From Bradyrhizobium sp. SRL28 (GTDB taxonomy: Bacteria > Pseudomonadota > Alphaproteobacteria > Rhizobiales > Xanthobacteraceae), in NCBI RefSeq assembly GCF_018596315.1, contig NZ_JAHEAG010000024.1, positions 54,418 to 118,417 on the forward strand: a DNA stretch of 64,000 nucleotides, read 5' to 3'. The position numbers were made by a program, and so were the translations under genes. Under the pieces are notes generated by a model that saw only the letters and a list, made by a program, of their open reading frames with translations, was not told where the DNA came from and did no database searches. Positions 43,817 to 52,907 of this stretch are shown here, piece by piece. Position 1 is the stretch's first letter, and every line of letters starts with the position of its first letter.

Positions 43817-45247
43817 TCAATACCGGTAATGATCCGCCTTGAACGGGCCTTCCGGCTTGACGCCGATGTACTCGGCCTGGTCCTTGCGCAGCTCGGTCAG
43901 CTTGACGCCGATCTTGGCGAGGTGCAGGCGAGCCACCTTCTCGTCCAGCGTCTTCGGCAGCACGTAGACCTTCTTCTCGTACTTGCCGTCCTTGTTGTTG
44001 GCCCAGAGCTCGATCTGCGCCAGCGTCTGGTTGGTGAACGAGGCCGACATCACGAAGGACGGATGGCCCATGGCGTTGCCGAGGTTCACCAGGCGGCCTT
44101 CCGACAGCAGGATGATGCGGTGCTTGTCGGGGAATTCGATCTCGTCGACCTGCGGCTTGATGTTGGTCCACTTCAGGTTACGAAGCCCCGCGATCTGGAT
44201 CTCGTTGTCGAAGTGGCCGATGTTGCAGACGATGGCGCGATCCTTCATCGCGCGCATGTGGTCGATGGTGATGATATCCTTGTTGCCGGTCGCGGTGACG
44301 AAGATGTCGGCGCGCGGGGCGGCGTCTTCCATGGTCACGACTTCATAGCCTTCCATCGCCGCCTGCAGCGCGCAGATCGGATCGACTTCGGAGACCATGA
44401 CGCGGCAGCCGGCCTGGCGCAGCGAGGCGGCCGAGCCCTTGCCGACGTCGCCGAAGCCCGCGACCATCGCGGTCTTGCCGGACATCATCACGTCGGTGCC
44501 GCGGCGGATGCCGTCGACCAGCGATTCACGGCAGCCATAGAGGTTGTCGAACTTCGATTTGGTGACGCTGTCGTTGACGTTGATGGCGGGGAACAGCAGC
44601 TTGCCTTCTTTCTCCATATTGTAGAGCCGGTGCACGCCCGTGGTGGTCTCTTCGGAAACGCCTTTGATGTTCTTGGCGATCTCGGCGAAATAACCCTTCG
44701 GCTTCTCCTTCAGGAGCTTCTTGATCAGCGCGAAGAAGACTTCCTCTTCTTCCGACTCCGGCTTGTCGAGGAACTTGACGTCTCCGTTCTCGGCGCGCAG
44801 GCCGTGATGCACCAGCATGGTGGCATCGCCGCCGTCATCGAGGATCATGTTGGGCGTGCCGCCGCCGTGCCAGTCGAACAGCTTTGCGGTGTAGTCCCAG
44901 TATTCGGCGAGCGTTTCGCCCTTCACGGCGAACACCGGAATGCCGGCAGCGGCGATCGCCGCCGCAGCATGGTCCTGCGTCGAATAGATGTTGCACGACA
45001 CCCAGCGGATGTCGGCGCCGAGCGCGGCAAGCGTTTCGATCAAGACCGCGGTCTGGATCGTCATGTGCAGGGAGCCTGCGATGCGGGCGCCCTTCAGCGG
45101 TTGCTTCGGGCCGTATTCCTCGCGCGTCGCCATCAGGCCGGGCATTTCAGTCTCGGCCAGCGAGATTTCCTTGCGGCCGAATTCGGCGAGCGAGATGTCC
45201 TTGACGACGTAGTCGGTGAAGGCGGGCTTCTTGGCGGCAGCGGTCAT
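43817..45247 (-). CDS. ahcY: S-adenosylhomocysteine hydrolase
   Basis: A 476-residue NAD-dependent enzyme that splits SAH to adenosine and homocysteine, completing the methyl cycle fed by MetK. Seen: GSLHMTIQTAVLIETL, ILDDGGDATMLVH, NVNDSVTKSKFDN, NAD motif VAGFGDVGKGSAASL and the C-terminal PFKADHYRY with the conserved Lys/Tyr. The insert of about 40 residues (EEEVFFALIKKLLKEKPKGYF) is normal for this class. It lies 90 bases downstream of metK and ends at a strong terminator. Confidence 0.97.
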   Translation of the reverse strand: MTAAAKKPAFTDYVVKDISLAEFGRKEISLAETEMPGLMATREEYGPKQPLKGARIAGSLHMTIQTAVLIETLAALGADIRWVSCNIYSTQDHAAAAIAAAGIPVFAVKGETLAEYWDYTAKLFDWHGGGTPNMILDDGGDATMLVHHGLRAENGDVKFLDKPESEEEEVFFALIKKLLKEKPKGYFAEIAKNIKGVSEETTTGVHRLYNMEKEGKLLFPAINVNDSVTKSKFDNLYGCRESLVDGIRRGTDVMMSGKTAMVAGFGDVGKGSAASLRQAGCRVMVSEVDPICALQAAMEGYEVVTMEDAAPRADIFVTATGNKDIITIDHMRAMKDRAIVCNIGHFDNEIQIAGLRNLKWTNIKPQVDEIEFPDKHRIILLSEGRLVNLGNAMGHPSFVMSASFTNQTLAQIELWANNKDGKYEKKVYVLPKTLDEKVARLHLAKIGVKLTELRKDQAEYIGVKPEGPFKADHYRY

Positions 45248-45337
45248 GCGGTTGATCCCTTAAAAAGCGTATTCCGAAAAGCGCTTACAGCTTTCCGGAA
45301 CACGCGAGGCGAAAACGGACAAGAGTTACGGAGAAAG

Positions 45338-46531
45338 TCAGACCGCGCGCTTGAGCGGTTCGACCAGATCGGTCTTCTCCCAGGAGAAGCCGCCTTCATT
45401 GTCGGGCGTGCGACCGAAATGGCCGTAGGCCGAGGTACGCGCGTAGATCGGCCGGTTGAGATCGAGATGGGTGCGGATGCCGCGCGGCGTCAAATCCATC
45501 GCCTGCGCAGCCGCCTTCTCGAGCTGGTCCTCCGACACCTTTCCGGTGCCATGGGTATCGATATAGATCGACAGCGGCCGCGCCACACCGATCGCGTAAG
45601 CAAGCTGCAGCGTGCAGCGGTCGGCGAGGCCGGCCGCGACGATGTTCTTGGCGACGTAGCGCGCCGCATAGGCTGCCGAGCGGTCGACCTTGGTCGGATC
45701 CTTGCCGGAGAAGGCGCCGCCGCCGTGCGGGGCCGCGCCACCATAGGTGTCGACGATGATCTTGCGGCCGGTGAGGCCGGAGTCGCCATCGGGGCCGCCG
45801 ATGTAGAACTTGCCGGTCGGATTGATGTGCCAGATGGTCTTGCCGTTGATCCAATCCTTCGGCAGCGCCTCGCGCACATAGGGCTCGACAATGTCGCGAA
45901 CCTGATTGGAAGTCAGGTCCTCGACCAGATGCTGGTGCGAGACCACGATCTCGCGGACGCCGACCGGCTTGCCGTTCTCGTACTGCACGGTGACCTGGCT
46001 CTTGGAGTCCGGACCCAGCACCTTTTCGCGGCCGGAGTGGCGCGCTTCGGAAATCAGCCGCAGGATCTTGTGGGCGTAGAAGATCGGCGCCGGCATCAGG
46101 TCCGGCGTTTCGTTGGTGGCGTAGCCGAACATGATGCCCTGGTCGCCCGCGCCCTCTTCCTGGTTGCTGGGCTGCTTGGCGTCGACGCCCTGCGCGATGT
46201 CAGCGGACTGCGGATGCAGCAGGATTTCGATGTCGGCGGTCTTCCAGTGGAAACCGTCCTGCTCGTAGCCGATGTCCTTGATGGCCTCGCGAACAACGCT
46301 CTCGATCTGGTCATTGGTGACCGATTCCGGGCCGCGGGTTTCGCCGGCGATCACCACCTTGTTGGTGGTTGCGAGCGTTTCGCAGGCGGCACGGATCGCC
46401 CATGGATCGATGCCCGCCTTCGGCCCCTCCCGGTAGAACAAATCGACGATTTCGTCGGAAATCCGGTCGCAGACCTTGTCGGGATGCCCCTCGGAAACCG
46501 ACTCGCTGGTGAACAAATAAGACGCGCGCAT
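45338..46531 (-). CDS. metK: S-adenosylmethionine synthetase
   Basis: A 397-residue enzyme making SAM from methionine and ATP. Seen: FTSESVSEGHPDKVCDRISD with the ATP-binding His, GAGDQGIMFGYA, and GGGAFSGKDPTKVDRSAAY (P-loop-like). ATG 46531 gives the usual MRASYLFTSESV N-terminus; a TTG two codons earlier is also in frame. It is followed by ahcY and preceded, 57 bases upstream on the same strand, by the HTH-methyltransferase gene. I found no clear SAM riboswitch. Confidence 0.97.
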   Translation of the reverse strand: MRASYLFTSESVSEGHPDKVCDRISDEIVDLFYREGPKAGIDPWAIRAACETLATTNKVVIAGETRGPESVTNDQIESVVREAIKDIGYEQDGFHWKTADIEILLHPQSADIAQGVDAKQPSNQEEGAGDQGIMFGYATNETPDLMPAPIFYAHKILRLISEARHSGREKVLGPDSKSQVTVQYENGKPVGVREIVVSHQHLVEDLTSNQVRDIVEPYVREALPKDWINGKTIWHINPTGKFYIGGPDGDSGLTGRKIIVDTYGGAAPHGGGAFSGKDPTKVDRSAAYAARYVAKNIVAAGLADRCTLQLAYAIGVARPLSIYIDTHGTGKVSEDQLEKAAAQAMDLTPRGIRTHLDLNRPIYARTSAYGHFGRTPDNEGGFSWEKTDLVEPLKRAV

Positions 46532-46588
46532 CAACAACCCCTTGTTCCCGCCGGCTGCCGGCGGCTGTCTGTGATCTATCCTGGAATG

Positions 46589-48040
46589 TCAGTCGCGACG
46601 GCGCGAAATGACGTAGGATTCGTCGTAAAACCAAAGCCCATTATGCTTGCGCAGAACCTCTCTGGTGGCATCGAGGGTTCGGCTGTTTTCAGTCATTTCC
46701 GTCAACCGGTCGTCTTCGATCTGGGCGACATACACCGCCGCATTCCACGCTGCAAAAGCCGTCGAGGTTCCGATCTGGCCGGTGACCTCGTTGGGCAGCG
46801 CTTCCATATCATAACGGAAGATGGAACGGTTATCGGCGTAGGCATTAAAGTTAAGGTCGCGCCCGGCCGATCCCAGCTCGTATTTCACCGCGCGCAATAG
46901 CTCATGACGGCTCACGGCGAAAGGATTTTCTCCCGGCCAGACCGACTGGATGATTTCCAGGCCCGGATCCTGCCCGTGGGAGTGAATTCCAATCAAACGG
47001 CCCCCTGCCCGCAGGGAACGGGCCAGCGGCGCAATGATCCGCTTGGCGCGGAAATTCACAGAGGATTTCGCCCGATAGGGCTGGGAAGCGATCACAAGGT
47101 CGAAATTGGCCTCGGTTCGGCCGGCCCGGGGGATGATCGAATCAAGCAGGAACCGGTGGTCCTCCCGGTACAGCACCAGCGCCACCGGGCGTTCATAGAT
47201 CGGCATGCCCGATTTGGGGCTGATGTTGGCCCGCCAGTTTTGCTCCAGAAACGGTCCCAATTCGGCGATTTGGACCTCGAATTCGCCCGAGGAGGCCCCC
47301 CGCAGGGCGACCTCATGCCAGATCATGCCCGCGGCGGCCGCCGGCGAGGCCGGCGTCAGCCAGGGCGCCTCGGCGTAATGCATGTTGGTCAGTACAACGA
47401 CGGTCGCCGGGTGCTCGAACAGCCGGTCTGGCACCTTGTCGAGCGTCAGCCGGACGTCCTCCAGGCTCAACTCCTTGCCGGCGATATAGAACGGCATATG
47501 GGGAAATCGGCCGTGCATCGAGCGCATCACCCGCGCCAGCACCGTACCGTCGCCGACGCCAGCGTCGAACACCCTAAGCGCCGGCGGACGCGGGTGCAGG
47601 CTGGACAGTTCCAGCGCCACCCGCTCGGCAATCACCCGCTTCTCGCTGCAGGTATGGACGAACAGCAGGTATTTCTGGCGGTTCTCGAAGAAGCGGAAGT
47701 TGCCCCGCGGATCGCGCTTTTCGGGTGGCACTTCGAGGCCGCGGGGCGGCGGCAGAGCGCCGGTGGACGCTGCGATATAGGCCTGGATGCGGTCCAGCGT
47801 GTCGACGGTGATGCGTTTGCCCTCGCGCAGCCGGTGCACCAGCTTGCCGTCGTTGACCACCCGGCGGCCGAACGTCGTCTCCGCCATGTCGGCCTGGCGG
47901 CAGAATTCCGTTATCTGGCTGAGAATCTGGTCGTTCTTCATAAAGTAGGTTTGGGAAGCACCGGTGGGCAGGACGAGATGACCCGCCCGTCCTACCACCA
48001 TCTGCCCAACGGAGGAAACCCCGCCGTTTGCGTCCGGCAT
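46589..48040 (-). CDS. HTH-domain protein fused to a Rossmann-type methyltransferase
   Basis: Up to 483 residues. Residues about 40-95 form an Xre-like helix-turn-helix (ITEFCRQADMAETTFGRR, LREGKRITVDTLDRIQAYI). The rest is a class I SAM-dependent methyltransferase-like domain: motif I LRVFDAGVGDGTVLARVM and a motif IV-like LVIASQPYR. It lies directly upstream of metK-ahcY on the same strand, so a SAM-responsive regulator is a reasonable inference; a specific methyltransferase is the alternative. ATG 48040 has AAGGA at good spacing; ATG 47941, nearer the HTH, is possible but lacks a clear site. Confidence 0.78.
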   Translation of the reverse strand: MPDANGGVSSVGQMVVGRAGHLVLPTGASQTYFMKNDQILSQITEFCRQADMAETTFGRRVVNDGKLVHRLREGKRITVDTLDRIQAYIAASTGALPPPRGLEVPPEKRDPRGNFRFFENRQKYLLFVHTCSEKRVIAERVALELSSLHPRPPALRVFDAGVGDGTVLARVMRSMHGRFPHMPFYIAGKELSLEDVRLTLDKVPDRLFEHPATVVVLTNMHYAEAPWLTPASPAAAAGMIWHEVALRGASSGEFEVQIAELGPFLEQNWRANISPKSGMPIYERPVALVLYREDHRFLLDSIIPRAGRTEANFDLVIASQPYRAKSSVNFRAKRIIAPLARSLRAGGRLIGIHSHGQDPGLEIIQSVWPGENPFAVSRHELLRAVKYELGSAGRDLNFNAYADNRSIFRYDMEALPNEVTGQIGTSTAFAAWNAAVYVAQIEDDRLTEMTENSRTLDATREVLRKHNGLWFYDESYVISRRRD

Positions 48041-48126
48041 GGATCAGCGTCCTTGCTTGAACCCCCGCTCCGCGGGGGGCAACAAAGCGGTATCCGCCAC
48101 TCGCGACCGCCATTCACGGGGACCTG

Positions 48127-49971
48127 ATGCGCCGCGCAATCCAGATACTTACCCTGCTCGCCGCCGCGCTTTGGTCGGCGCCTTCCCTCGCCCAATCGCG
48201 CGCGCAACTCGGACCGCTCTGCACCACCGACACCACACCGGCGGATCAGCAGATCGACGCCTGCAACAAGATCATCGCGCTGAAAGTGTTTGCCGGCGAG
48301 AAGCTCGCGACCATCTATTTCTGGCGCGCGGTCGGCTGGAACAAGAAAGGCAATTACACGCAGGTGATCGCGGATGCCGGCGAGGCAATCCGCCTGCATC
48401 CCAGCGTCGCCCTCTACAATCTGCGTGGCTCGGCCTATTACGACAAGGGCGAGGACGACATCGCGATCGCGGATTTCAACGACGCGCTCCGGATCGGGCC
48501 GCCGAGCGGCATCATCTTTCACAACCGCGGCAACGCCTGGCGCTCCAAGGGCGAATTCGCCAAGGCGATCGCCGACTACGATCAATCGATCAAGCTCGGA
48601 CCGCCGTCGGCGTTCTCCTGGCAGAACCGCGGTATTTCGAAACGAGCACTCGGCGATCTCGACGGCGCGCTGGCTGACATCAATGAAGCGATCCGGCTCG
48701 ATCCCACGTTACCGCAACCTTTGACCAGCCGCGCGGTGATCTGGCGCGCCAAAGGCGACCTCGATCGCGCCATTGCCGACACGACCGAAGCGATCCGGCT
48801 CGCAAAAGCAAAAGCGCCGGTCAACATCATGACGCCGCCGGGCAGCGTGCTGATCTCGGCCTATAGCCAGCGCGCCCTCTCCTACGAGGCCAAAGGCGAT
48901 CTCGACCGCGCCAGGCAGGATTACGCCGCGGCCCTTGAAGGCCAAGCCTCCGACGCCGGCAGCAAGGCCAACCAGGCAACCGCGAAGGTTCGCCTGTCGC
49001 TGCTGTCGGAAACGGTCCCACCACCCCCGCGAACTACACCCGCAGCGCCATCGCGGCGAGACAGCGCAGCGGCGCCAGCTTCGCCGGCGGGCGCAGCAAG
49101 CCCGTCCCCTCCTCCCGCAGCGGAGCAGCGCAAGCGTGCAGAAACCGACAGAGAGACTGGCAGACGCGTCGCGCTTGTGATCGGCAACGGCGCCTATGCG
49201 CATGTCCGAGCGCTACCCAACCCGACCAACGATGCGCGCGCGATGGCAAAGAGCCTGCGCGACATCGGATTCGTGGTGACGGAGGGCAGCGACCTCGACC
49301 GCAGAGCGATGAAGGCGACGATCCGCAACTTCCTGCGCGATGCCGCGCGGTCGCAGGTAGCGGTGGTTTACTACGCCGGCCACGGCGTACAGATCGACGG
49401 CCGCAATTACCTGGCGCCGATCGATATCCAGTTTCAGGCCGGCAGCGGCATGACGGAAGCGATGATGGACATGGATACGATCATGGCCGGTCTCGACGAC
49501 CAGGTCCGTACCAATATCCTGATCCTCGATGCCTGCCGCAACAACCCGATGGCACCGAAGCTGGCTTCCGCAGGTCCAGCCCGCGGCATGGAAGCCGGCT
49601 CGGGACTGGCCGCGCCTGCCTCGCTCGGCGCCGGCGCGACCTTGGGTGCGGGCACGCTGATCGCATTTGCAACCGCGCCCGGACAGGTCGCGCTCGACGG
49701 CGAAGGCGCCAACAGCCCGTTCTCGGCGGCGCTGACGCGCCATATCGGTACGCCCGGCCTGGAGGTGCAGCAGATGCTGACGCGCGTACGCGCCGAGGTC
49801 GTCGCGGCGACCAAGGGCAAGCAGGTGCCGTGGTCGAACTCGTCGCTGCTGGGTGAAGTCTATCTGGCGGAGAAATTAATCAGGCCGCGCGCGCCACATA
49901 AGCCTTCGCGGCCGTCGCGATCTGCCGCGCCTCGATGCCGATTTCGCGCAACTGCCCGGTCGGCACCGTGA
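48127..49971 (+). CDS. Secreted TPR-caspase (peptidase C14) protein
   Basis: A 614-residue exported protein: signal peptide residues 1-23 (APSLAQ), TPR repeats about 60-270 (LRGSAYYDKGEDDIAIADFN, NRGNAWRSKGEFAKAIADYD and others), a Pro/Ala linker about 295-340, and a caspase domain 346-580 with YYAGHG (His419) and LDACRNNP (Cys470). The TPRs suggest partner binding; substrate is unknown. The domain should end near SLLGEVYLAE; the last 32 residues (Arg/Pro/Ser-rich) are read from DNA antisense to the next gene, as if the native stop were lost. Related to the protein at 103-1734. Confidence 0.88.
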   Translation: MRRAIQILTLLAAALWSAPSLAQSRAQLGPLCTTDTTPADQQIDACNKIIALKVFAGEKLATIYFWRAVGWNKKGNYTQVIADAGEAIRLHPSVALYNLRGSAYYDKGEDDIAIADFNDALRIGPPSGIIFHNRGNAWRSKGEFAKAIADYDQSIKLGPPSAFSWQNRGISKRALGDLDGALADINEAIRLDPTLPQPLTSRAVIWRAKGDLDRAIADTTEAIRLAKAKAPVNIMTPPGSVLISAYSQRALSYEAKGDLDRARQDYAAALEGQASDAGSKANQATAKVRLSLLSETVPPPPRTTPAAPSRRDSAAAPASPAGAASPSPPPAAEQRKRAETDRETGRRVALVIGNGAYAHVRALPNPTNDARAMAKSLRDIGFVVTEGSDLDRRAMKATIRNFLRDAARSQVAVVYYAGHGVQIDGRNYLAPIDIQFQAGSGMTEAMMDMDTIMAGLDDQVRTNILILDACRNNPMAPKLASAGPARGMEAGSGLAAPASLGAGATLGAGTLIAFATAPGQVALDGEGANSPFSAALTRHIGTPGLEVQQMLTRVRAEVVAATKGKQVPWSNSSLLGEVYLAEKLIRPRAPHKPSRPSRSAAPRCRFRATARSAP

Positions 49972-51016
49972 TCTGGCCGCAGAAGTAGAGCCCCGGCACA
50001 TTGGTCGCCGCTCCCGTGACCAGCGGCATGCCGTGGTCATCGAACACGCCCCCGACATCAGGGACCAGCCGACGCAGATCGGGGCGGAAGCCGGTTGCGA
50101 GAATGACGGCGTCGAATTTTTCGGTGCCCGTCCCACTGAAGACGACACCGTCAGCCGTGAAGCGGTCGACACCGCCGCGCACCTTGATCGCGCCGTCTCT
50201 GATTTTGGCGAGCGTGCCGATATCGATCAGCGGCACGCGTCCATCCTCCTCCACCATCTGGCGCGGTCCCTTCGCGGCGCGCTTGAGACCAAGCTTCTCG
50301 AAATCGCCCACCGCCAGCCGCAGCACCGGCGCGTTGATGAAATCGACGAAACGCGCGGGCAACCGCCGGTACAGGATCGCCCACGATAGAATCGGAAAGC
50401 CGAGCAGATCGCGCGGGATGATCTGGACGGGACTGCGAACGGCCAGGGTGACATCGACGCCGTTATTGGCGAGATCAAGCGCGATCTCGCCGCCAGAATT
50501 GCCGAAGCCGATGACCAGCACGCGCCTGCCGGAAAACGCCTCGGGATTTCGATAGTTGCTGCTGTGAACGACCACGCCCGAATAGATATCCATTCCCGGC
50601 CAGGACGGACGGTAGGGCGCATCCGCAATCCCCGTTGCCACCACCACGACCAGCGCCGAAATCGCATCAAGTGACGTATCGGCAAGCCAGCGCGTGGCGT
50701 TGCGCCGGAGGCGCGAGACCTTGGTGTTGAAGACCGGCTTGATCTGAAAGCGGGCCGCGTAGCTTTCGAGGTAGGAAACCACCTGCGCCCGCGACGGATA
50801 GGCCGGATAGTCCGGCGGCATCGGCATCCCCGGCAGGCCGGAATGGTTGCGGTCGGTATGCAGATGAAGCCGGTCGTAATGCCGCCGCCACACCGCGCCG
50901 ACCTGACCGGCTTTCTCCAGCACCATGACATCAAGCCCCGCCGCCCGCATCGTCACGGCGCAGGCGAGCCCCGCAGGGCCCGCACCGACGATGATGGCGT
51001 CAGGAGTGGGCGTCAC
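49880..51016 (-). CDS. FAD-dependent oxidoreductase (flavin monooxygenase-like)
   Basis: A 378-residue two-Rossmann flavoprotein of the YUCCA/flavin monooxygenase type. Seen: FAD site VGAGPAGLACAVTMRAAG, YDRLHLHTDRNHSGLPGMP, NADPH site VIGFGNSGGEIALDL and ATGFRPDLRRLV. It would oxidise a small organic substrate; none is known. It overlaps the tail of the TPR-caspase gene by 92 bases in convergent orientation. The MetE-like gene lies 38 bases upstream on the same strand, so the two may be co-transcribed. Confidence 0.9.
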   Translation of the reverse strand: MTPTPDAIIVGAGPAGLACAVTMRAAGLDVMVLEKAGQVGAVWRRHYDRLHLHTDRNHSGLPGMPMPPDYPAYPSRAQVVSYLESYAARFQIKPVFNTKVSRLRRNATRWLADTSLDAISALVVVVATGIADAPYRPSWPGMDIYSGVVVHSSNYRNPEAFSGRRVLVIGFGNSGGEIALDLANNGVDVTLAVRSPVQIIPRDLLGFPILSWAILYRRLPARFVDFINAPVLRLAVGDFEKLGLKRAAKGPRQMVEEDGRVPLIDIGTLAKIRDGAIKVRGGVDRFTADGVVFSGTGTEKFDAVILATGFRPDLRRLVPDVGGVFDDHGMPLVTGAATNVPGLYFCGQITVPTGQLREIGIEARQIATAAKAYVARAA

Positions 51017-51054
51017 GAGATCCCTCCCGCCGTCGTGCTACGATGGAGACGCGC

Positions 51055-52173
51055 TTACTTCCCCCACACCTCGTTGGCGACCTCGACCGCGAGGCTGAGC
51101 TTGGCCCACTGCTCTTCCTCGGACAGGATGTTGCCTTCCTCGGTCGAGGCAAAGCCGCATTGCGGCGAGACCGCAAGCTGGTCGAGCGGGGCAAATTTGG
51201 CGGCCTCTTCGAGACGGCGCTTGATGTCGTCCTTCTTCTCGAGCTCGCCGAATTTCGACGTGATGACGCCGACCACCACGACCTTGTTGCCCTTCGGCAG
51301 ATAGCGCAGCGGCTCAAAGCCGCCGGCGCGATCGGAATCATATTCGAGGAAATAGCCGTCGTAATTGGTGCCGGCCAGCATGGTCTCGGCCACCGGCTCG
51401 TAGCCGCCGGACGAGATCCAGGTCGAACGGAAATTGCCGCGGCAAACATGCGTGGTGATCACCATATCGGCCGGACGCTCGGCCAGCGCGTAGTTGATGA
51501 CGCGCGCGTAGATTTCCTGCAGGCCATCGGGGTTGTCGCCGCGATCGCGCGACTTCTGCAACTCCTCCTGCGAGCACAGATAGGCCCACACGGTATCGTC
51601 GAACTGCAGGTAGCGGCAGCCGGCGTCGTAGAACGCCTTCACCGCCTTGCGATAGGTCTTGCCGAGATCCGCATAGAACTCCTCGAGATCGGGATAGACC
51701 TCCTTCGAGATCGACTTGCGGCCGCCGCGGAAATGCAGCACCGCGGGCGACGGGATCGTCATCTTCGCCGTGACGTGAGCTGTGTCGGCCTGCTTCTTCA
51801 GGAAGCGGAAGTGATCCAGCATCGGATGGTCGTCCGGGAAGTCGAGCTTGCCGATCACGCGGACGGCGTCATGGCGGGTCTCGACACCCGCGAACTGAAT
51901 ACCCGTCTCGGGGTGAAACAGCTCGCAGCCGCCGAGCTTGGCGAGAAAATCGAAATGCCACCAGGAGCGGCGGAATTCGCCGTCGGTCGCGAGCTTCAGC
52001 CCAATGGAAGCCTGCTTGTGCACGACCTTTTCGATCTCGAGGTCCTCGGCCTTGCGCAGGTCCTCCGCCGTGATCTCGCCCTTCTCAAGCTTCGCGCGCG
52101 CTTCCTTGATGCGCTGCGGCCGCAACAGGCTGCCGACCTCGTCGGCGCGGAACGGGGCCTTGGTTCTCTGCAT
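51055..52173 (-). CDS. MetE C-terminal-like (YxjG-type) cobalamin-independent methyltransferase family protein
   Basis: A 372-residue TIM-barrel protein equivalent to the catalytic C-terminal half of MetE. Zinc-type ligands are visible in ITTHVCRGN (His, Cys) and SPQCGFA (Cys). N-terminal RADEVGSLLRP and YLQFDDTVWAYL are typical of this stand-alone group, which moves methyl groups to homocysteine or cleaves related thiol substrates such as coenzyme M adducts. ATG 52173 follows GGGAG seven bases upstream. It lies 20 bases after livF on the same strand, so it may be co-expressed with the transporter. Confidence 0.88.
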   Translation of the reverse strand: MQRTKAPFRADEVGSLLRPQRIKEARAKLEKGEITAEDLRKAEDLEIEKVVHKQASIGLKLATDGEFRRSWWHFDFLAKLGGCELFHPETGIQFAGVETRHDAVRVIGKLDFPDDHPMLDHFRFLKKQADTAHVTAKMTIPSPAVLHFRGGRKSISKEVYPDLEEFYADLGKTYRKAVKAFYDAGCRYLQFDDTVWAYLCSQEELQKSRDRGDNPDGLQEIYARVINYALAERPADMVITTHVCRGNFRSTWISSGGYEPVAETMLAGTNYDGYFLEYDSDRAGGFEPLRYLPKGNKVVVVGVITSKFGELEKKDDIKRRLEEAAKFAPLDQLAVSPQCGFASTEEGNILSEEEQWAKLSLAVEVANEVWGK

Positions 52174-52193
52174 GGTCTCAACTCCCATCAAAT

Positions 52194-52907
52194 CTAGTGC
52201 GCAGCGCCGGCGACGCCGAGATAGCGTTCGAGCACCGCGGGATCGGCCTTCAACGCGTGGCTTGGCGCATCATGCACGATTGCGCCGCGTTCCAATATCA
52301 CAACCCGATCGGCCAGCCCCAGAATCTTTTGCGCATTCTGCTCGACGACGATCGAACAGATGCCACCGGAGCGGGTGATGGTGCCGAGCGCCCGCAGCAA
52401 TTCCTCGACAATGATCGGGGCCAGCCCCTCGGTCGGCTCATCCAGCAGCAAAACCCTGGGATTGAGGGTGAGCGCGCGGCCGATCGCCAGCATCTGCTGC
52501 TCGCCGCCGGAAAGCTGGTTGCCGAAATTGCTGCGGCGTTCCTTCAGCCGCGGAAACATTTCGTAAACCTTATCCACGGTCCAGAGGCCCGGCTGGGCCA
52601 CCGCGGTCATGTTTTCCTCGACCGTCAGCGAGCGGAAGATATTGCGCTCCTGCGGCACCCAGCCGATCCCTGCCCGCGCCCGCTGGTCCGGCCGCATCGT
52701 GGTGATGTCCACTCCGCCGAGCGCAAGCGTGCCGCCAAAGCGGCGGGTGATGCCGACGATCGAATTGATCAGCGTGGTCTTGCCGGTGCCGTTGCGCCCC
52801 AACAGCGCCAGCACCTGGCCCTCGCCCAGGGTCAGTGACATCGAGGGCAGCACCACGGCTTCGCCGTAGCCGGCGCGAAGGCTGTCGATGGCAAGAAGCT
52901 CAGGCAT
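52194..52907 (-). CDS. livF: Branched-chain amino-acid ABC transporter ATPase (LivF type)
   Basis: A 237-residue ATPase with Walker A GRNGTGKTT, signature LSGGEQQ, and Walker B VLLLDEPTEGLAP. It pairs with LivG to power the two permeases. ATG 52907 overlaps the last eight bases of livG, indicating translational coupling. It is the last gene of the transporter unit. Confidence 0.94.
   Translation of the reverse strand: MPELLAIDSLRAGYGEAVVLPSMSLTLGEGQVLALLGRNGTGKTTLINSIVGITRRFGGTLALGGVDITTMRPDQRARAGIGWVPQERNIFRSLTVEENMTAVAQPGLWTVDKVYEMFPRLKERRSNFGNQLSGGEQQMLAIGRALTLNPRVLLLDEPTEGLAPIIVEELLRALGTITRSGGICSIVVEQNAQKILGLADRVVILERGAIVHDAPSHALKADPAVLERYLGVAGAAH

Noticed and set aside
45248..45337. A SAM or SAH riboswitch in the metK-ahcY spacer
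   Set aside because: The spacer has a short GCGCTT/AAGCGC hairpin only; no match to SAM-II or SAH riboswitch cores could be seen by eye.
43829..46900. A 1023-codon plus-strand open frame
   Set aside because: It lies entirely antisense to ahcY, metK and part of the HTH-methyltransferase gene, which have clear family motifs; long antisense frames are expected in GC-rich DNA.
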